From contig JARICB010000325.1 in assembly GCA_029264225.1 (NCBI GenBank), positions 1 to 8,741 of the forward strand: a DNA stretch of 8,741 bases, given 5' to 3'. Source of the DNA: Nocardioides sp. (lineage in GTDB: Bacteria > Actinomycetota > Actinomycetes > Propionibacteriales > Nocardioidaceae). The notes under the pieces were generated by a model, which was not told the origin of the DNA, ran no database searches, and worked only from the letters and a program-made list of their open reading frames with translations. Positions 5,950-8,741 of this stretch are shown piece after piece. The position numbers and the translations under genes are program-made. Position 1 is the stretch's first letter. The number at the start of each line of letters is the position of its first letter.

Positions 5950-7283
5950 GTAACCACGAGGACGCCCCGACGCCTGCCCCGCAGTCCGACGGTGAGCCCA
6001 CCCAGCCGATCTCCGGGTGGACCTCACCGTCCGCACCGCACCAGTCGCAGCAGGCCCTGCCCGGCACGCCCGGCATGCCCGGACCGCCGACCGACGCGAC
6101 GTCGGGGCAGGCACCGGAGGACGCGTGGTTCGCGGCTCCGACCATGTCGATGCCGGTGCACCACGTCGATCAGCCCCGTACTCGCCCCTCCGGGTGGACG
6201 TGGCCCGCGGTAGGCGCGCTGGCTCTGGTGCTGGGACTCCTCGGTGGTTTCCTCGGTGCCCTGAGCTACGACCGGATCGGGAACGATTCCTCGACGTACG
6301 ATGGCGGGCTCGATGCGGTCCAGACCCAGGACGCGGCTCCGCTCGCTGCCGACAACGGCTCGGTGGCTGCCGTGGCGGAGGCGTTGCTCCCGCGCACGGG
6401 GCAGATTCTCGCTGCCGGCGAGGGGGAGGCGTCCGGCGCCACCGGCTCCGGCTTCGTGCTGGACCGGCAAGGACACGTAGTGACCAACAACCACGTCGTG
6501 GCCTCGGCCGCCGAGGACGACGGGCCGATCAGGGTCGTCGACAGCAAGGGCACCCACCGCCAGGCCACCGTGGTGGGCCGCAGCCCGGTCTACGACCTGG
6601 CGATCTTGAAGATCGAGGACACCGACACGCTCGAACCGGCAGCGCTCGGCTCCTCCCGGGCGCTGCGTGTCGGCGACCCGGTCGTCGCGTTCGGCTCACC
6701 ACTCGGGCTGAGCCAGACGGTCACCTCTGGCATCGTCAGCGCGCTCGGTCGCCCCGTGACGACCGGCGACGCGAACAACACCTCGTCCTACATCAACGCC
6801 GTCCAGACCGACGCGGCGATCAACCCCGGCAACTCGGGTGGTCCGCTCGTCAACCTCGCCGGGGAGGTCGTAGGCGTCAACTCGGCGATCGCCACGACCG
6901 GTGGCGGCGGCCTGACTGGCGAACGCTCGGGCAACATCGGGGTTGGTTTCGCGATCCCGATCGAGCAGGTCAAGACGACGGCCGACCAGATCTTGCGAAC
7001 CGGTGAGGCGAGGTATCCCGTCATCGGCGCCCAGGTGCGCACCGGCGGTACCGACTCCAGCGGCGCTTTCATTACCGAGGTCAACGAGGGCACTCCGGCC
7101 GAGGCTGCGGGCCTGCTCGAGAACGACGTAGTGACCGAGGTGGACGGCAAACCGGTCACTGACGGCATCGCCCTGATCGTGGCGATCCGCACGCACCAGC
7201 CCGGTGAGACCATCGAGTTCACGATCCAACGTGATGGCACCGATCGGTCAGTCAAGATCACCCTCGACGGCGAGGTCGGCTGA
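5946..7283 (+). CDS. htrA: Membrane-anchored HtrA/DegP-type serine protease with PDZ domain
   Basis: The product is 445 aa. Residues 1-80 are a Pro/Gln/Ser-rich cytoplasmic segment. Residues about 84-108 are a transmembrane anchor, placing the protease outside the membrane. The trypsin-like domain (about 135-345) has the triad H183 (TNNHVV), D217 (YDLAIL) and S297 (GNSGGP). A single PDZ domain follows at about 357-440, with VIGAQV, GAFITEV and the AAGLLENDVVTEVDGKPV loop. It degrades or refolds misfolded envelope proteins. The GTG start overlaps the anti-sigma stop (GTGA), so all three genes form one operon. The start could also be a little downstream, but the overlap and lack of other good sites favour 5946. 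The protein could process the membrane-spanning anti-sigma factor beside it, though this is inference. Confidence 0.94.
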   Translation: MSNHEDAPTPAPQSDGEPTQPISGWTSPSAPHQSQQALPGTPGMPGPPTDATSGQAPEDAWFAAPTMSMPVHHVDQPRTRPSGWTWPAVGALALVLGLLGGFLGALSYDRIGNDSSTYDGGLDAVQTQDAAPLAADNGSVAAVAEALLPRTGQILAAGEGEASGATGSGFVLDRQGHVVTNNHVVASAAEDDGPIRVVDSKGTHRQATVVGRSPVYDLAILKIEDTDTLEPAALGSSRALRVGDPVVAFGSPLGLSQTVTSGIVSALGRPVTTGDANNTSSYINAVQTDAAINPGNSGGPLVNLAGEVVGVNSAIATTGGGGLTGERSGNIGVGFAIPIEQVKTTADQILRTGEARYPVIGAQVRTGGTDSSGAFITEVNEGTPAEAAGLLENDVVTEVDGKPVTDGIALIVAIRTHQPGETIEFTIQRDGTDRSVKITLDGEVG

Positions 7284-7296
7284 ACCTTCGGACGCA

Positions 7297-7316
7297 GGCG
7301 AGGCTCAGGCCTCGTC
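7297..7316. terminator. Hairpin between convergent htrA and HTH genes
   Basis: GGCGAGGC-TCAG-GCCTCGTC forms an 8-bp stem (one G-T pair) with a 4-nt loop, 13 nt after the htrA stop. The loop contains the TCA that is the stop of the minus-strand HTH gene. There is no T-run, so it would be a rho-independent terminator only in the loose high-GC sense; it could act for both genes. Confidence 0.4.
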
Positions 7317-7559
7317 GCGGCCGGCGTCGCTTTCGACGAACGGATGGGCGGAGACGAAGGTCTTGGTCTCCGCATACATCCGCTCGATGAAGGTCTCCAG
7401 TTGGGAGGCCTCGACCCGCCACTGGCCGCGGCCACCGATCTTGATGGCGGGCAGGTCCCCTCGCCGCACGAGTGCATAGACCTGCGCGCTCGAGGTGTTG
7501 AGCACCTCCGCCACATCGGCCAACGTAAGAAAGCGCGGGGTGGTGGCCATGGCGAACAT
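7305..7559 (-). CDS. Excisionase-type helix-turn-helix DNA-binding protein
   Basis: The product is 84 aa. FLTLADVAEVLNTSSAQVYALVRRGDLPAIKIGGRGQWRV is the winged helix-turn-helix of the excisionase/MerR-like HTH_17 family (helices about 12-35, wing about 41-49), followed by a C-terminal helix and an acidic tail. It binds DNA, probably as a dimer or along repeated sites. The family name refers to phage Xis proteins, but no integrase or attachment site is near, so I read it as a chromosomal regulator. GAGGAG (plus coordinates 7567-7572) is 7 nt before the ATG at 7559; the frame reaches 7640 but the longer start lacks a site. It is divergent from the SAF/CpaB-like gene, so it may control the pilus genes, itself or both. 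It is not BldC as I know that protein. Confidence 0.86.
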   Translation of the reverse strand: MFAMATTPRFLTLADVAEVLNTSSAQVYALVRRGDLPAIKIGGRGQWRVEASQLETFIERMYAETKTFVSAHPFVESDAGRDEA

Positions 7560-7630
7560 GGTGCCACTCCTCAGTGCGTCTGTGGTACGTCGCCCTGCGC
7601 CCTGTGGAGGGCTGGGCGCGAATGGGGTAC

Positions 7631-7657
7631 TTGTGCACAACTACTCGTGCCGCACGA
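7631..7657. promoter_or_regulatory. Two adjacent palindromes between the HTH and pilus genes
   Basis: TTGTGCACAA (7631-7640) is a perfect 10-bp palindrome, and TCGTGC-C-GCACGA (7645-7657) is a perfect 6-1-6 inverted repeat, 4 bp apart. Both share the core GTGC/GCAC. They lie in the 117-bp divergent region, near the probable promoter of the plus-strand gene, and are candidate binding sites for the HTH protein. TTGTGCACA is one base from a DnaA box (TTGTCCACA), which I take as chance. The rest of the region holds only a short GCCCT-GTGG-AGGGC hairpin at 7599-7612. Confidence 0.4.
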
Positions 7658-7676
7658 AAAGTGGGGCCATGATGGC

Positions 7677-8357
7677 GTGGTGTCTCGGACCCCAAGCACC
7701 GACGTGCCTTCCGCCACCCGCGCGCAGCCACCCGGGTGGCGAGATCCGCGATTGTGGGTCGGGGTCGCCATTGTGGCGGTCTCGATCGTTGCCGGTGCAC
7801 GCATCCTGGGCACGGCTGATGATTCCGTCACGCTCTGGGCAGCCGCCCATGACCTGGCACCCGGGGTCCGGGTCGACTCCGACGACCTGGTCGCCATCTC
7901 GATCCGGTTCTCCGATGACAGCGAGCTGCGACGCTATCTCCGGGCCTCCGATGCGTTGCCCGACGACCGGCTCCTTACTCGTGGGCTGGGCGCCGGTGAA
8001 CTGTTGCCGCAGGCGGCCCTCGGCGCGAGTGATGACGCGCAGATGGTGATCGTTTCGCTGGCCTTTGCGCCCGAACTGATCCCGACCAACATCGGCACGG
8101 GCTCGGTCATCGAACTACTCGTCATTCCCGATGATGGCGCGGACGAGAATCCCAACGGACGGGCAGCGACAGCACCCCTCGACACGGTCCTTTCCGACGT
8201 CGTCGTTATCGATGCGCCGTCGGGCACCGACTCGCTCGGCACCGTCAGTCGGGGACGCCAACTGGTGCTGGGGATACCGGAGTCCCGAGCGGGAGCCCTT
8301 GCCGAGATCTTGGCCGCCAGTGAGGACCAGCGCGTCCGCGTACTGGTCCGCGGTTGA
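7677..8357 (+). CDS. SAF-domain protein, CpaB/RcpC-like, Flp pilus assembly
   Basis: The product is 226 aa. A polar N-terminal stretch is followed by one transmembrane helix (about 27-45, WVGVAIVAVSIVAG), putting the rest outside. Residues about 52-115 read as a SAF domain: VTLWAAAHDLAPGVRVDSDDL, then LLTRGLGAGELLPQAAL, as in CpaB/RcpC and antifreeze-like proteins. The C-terminal part (about 120-226) alternates strands (VIVSLAF, VIELLVI, VVVIDA, QLVLGIP) and ends in VRVLVRG, like the later domain of CpaB. CpaB/RcpC proteins help assemble the secretin end of Tad/Flp pili. The start is GTG at 7677 (7680 is equally possible); GTGGGG at 7661-7666 is a weak site at 10 nt. The next gene follows after 3 nt and looks like CpaE/TadZ, which supports a pilus operon. 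Confidence 0.75.
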   Translation: MVSRTPSTDVPSATRAQPPGWRDPRLWVGVAIVAVSIVAGARILGTADDSVTLWAAAHDLAPGVRVDSDDLVAISIRFSDDSELRRYLRASDALPDDRLLTRGLGAGELLPQAALGASDDAQMVIVSLAFAPELIPTNIGTGSVIELLVIPDDGADENPNGRAATAPLDTVLSDVVVIDAPSGTDSLGTVSRGRQLVLGIPESRAGALAEILAASEDQRVRVLVRG

Positions 8358-8360
8358 GCG

Positions 8361-8741
8361 ATGCCGATGATCTCGGTACTGCTGATGGCCTCCGGTGCCG
8401 GCTGGGAGTCGGGTGCCCTGGCCCGGCTCGCGGGCGTGAGCGGGCTCGTCGTGCTGAAACGGTGCGTCGACGTCGACGACCTGCTCGCCACGGCCACGAG
8501 TGGTCAGGCCGATGTCGCAGTGGTCGGGTTGGAGGCTCCTGGCCTGGACCCGGCGGCGATCGGCCACCTGCGTCGCTACGCCGTACGACCGGTCGGTGTC
8601 GCACCCGGTGACCTCGACCTGGAGGCCCTCGCGCGCGCAGAACGGCTGGGCATCACTGCGCTCGTCGCCATTGATGACCTCGACGCGTTGCCCGAGCTGG
8701 TGGCCACCGTGGAGGACATGGCCGACACCCGGGTACGTTCC
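8361..8741 (+). CDS. CpaE/TadZ-like pilus-localisation protein, N-terminal part (cut off)
   Basis: 127 codons are visible and the frame stays open to the window end. The sequence begins MPMISVLLMASG and continues with alternating strands and helices: VSGLVVLKRCVDVDDLLA, ADVAVVGLE, VRPVGVAPGDL, ITALVAIDDLDALPELVA. This is a receiver-like N-terminal domain, as found before the MinD-type ATPase domain of CpaE/TadZ. The Walker A motif would lie beyond the window, so the ATPase part is not seen. CpaE/TadZ proteins place the pilus machine in the cell. The ATG at 8361 is 3 nt after the stop of the SAF gene, with only a weak GAG nearby; a second in-frame ATG is at 8367. Operon position is the main support for the assignment. 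Confidence 0.62.
   Translation, partial: MPMISVLLMASGAGWESGALARLAGVSGLVVLKRCVDVDDLLATATSGQADVAVVGLEAPGLDPAAIGHLRRYAVRPVGVAPGDLDLEALARAERLGITALVAIDDLDALPELVATVEDMADTRVRS

Noticed and set aside
6017..7006. Long plus-strand frame of 329 codons inside htrA
   Set aside because: It is an Arg-rich shadow of the htrA frame, with no ribosome site or known motif.
7305..7559. Prophage or integrative element signalled by an excisionase-like gene
   Set aside because: No integrase, attachment repeat or tRNA is present, and base composition is uniform; the excisionase-type fold is common in chromosomal regulators.
7599..7612. GCCCT-GTGG-AGGGC hairpin as a terminator or riboswitch part
   Set aside because: The stem is only 5 bp with no T-run, in GC-rich DNA where such stems arise by chance.
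7631..7640. DnaA-box-like TTGTGCACA and a possible replication origin
   Set aside because: One mismatch to TTGTCCACA, a single palindromic site, no AT-rich region, and no dnaA, dnaN or parS nearby.

Overview
The window is from a high-GC actinomycete chromosome. GC-rich third codon positions, GTG starts, DUF3117, and a sigE-anti-sigma-htrA block beside a class I O-methyltransferase all point there. The order (DivIVA-like protein, DUF3117, O-methyltransferase divergent from sigE, anti-sigma factor, htrA) recalls the Mycobacterium tuberculosis Rv1209-Rv1223 neighbourhood from memory. The tagA, glgA/glgC and tatB genes expected in that neighbourhood are absent here. A Tad/Flp-pilus-type locus after htrA suggests a member of the Propionibacteriales, perhaps Nocardioidaceae; that family assignment is inference.

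Layout. 1-810: two small membrane-protein genes on +, a DivIVA-motif protein and an unrecognised four-helix protein. 825-1664 (-): a PaaG-like crotonase, convergent with them. 1665-1843: a divergent intergenic region with two inverted repeats and a GATAAT box. 1844-3890 (+): a tight three-gene unit of DUF3117 protein, M17 leucyl aminopeptidase and a YdhR-like small protein. 3892-4542 (-): an O-methyltransferase whose best ribosome binding site points to an ATC start. 4543-4768: a divergent promoter region with a GGAAC-N17-CGTT ECF-type promoter and a CCTGTG inverted repeat. 4769-7283 (+): sigE, a zinc-type anti-sigma factor and an HtrA protease, joined by 4-nt overlaps. 7305-7559 (-): a small excisionase-type HTH protein. 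7677-8741 (+): a SAF/CpaB-like protein and the start of a CpaE/TadZ-like protein that runs off the window.

How the genes work together. The sigE block is a self-contained envelope-stress module: an ECF sigma factor, its Hx3Cx2C anti-sigma factor (here with a membrane anchor) and a membrane-anchored serine protease with a PDZ domain. The upstream ECF-type promoter suggests autoregulation. The last two genes look like the first genes of a Tad/Flp pilus operon, with the HTH gene transcribed divergently as a possible local regulator. The rest is housekeeping or metabolic.

I see no mobile element, CRISPR array, tRNA or rRNA, and nothing that is clearly a new biological system. The points most worth a second look are the apparent AUC start codon, the regulatory repeats in the three divergent intergenic regions, and the membrane-spanning form of the anti-sigma factor.
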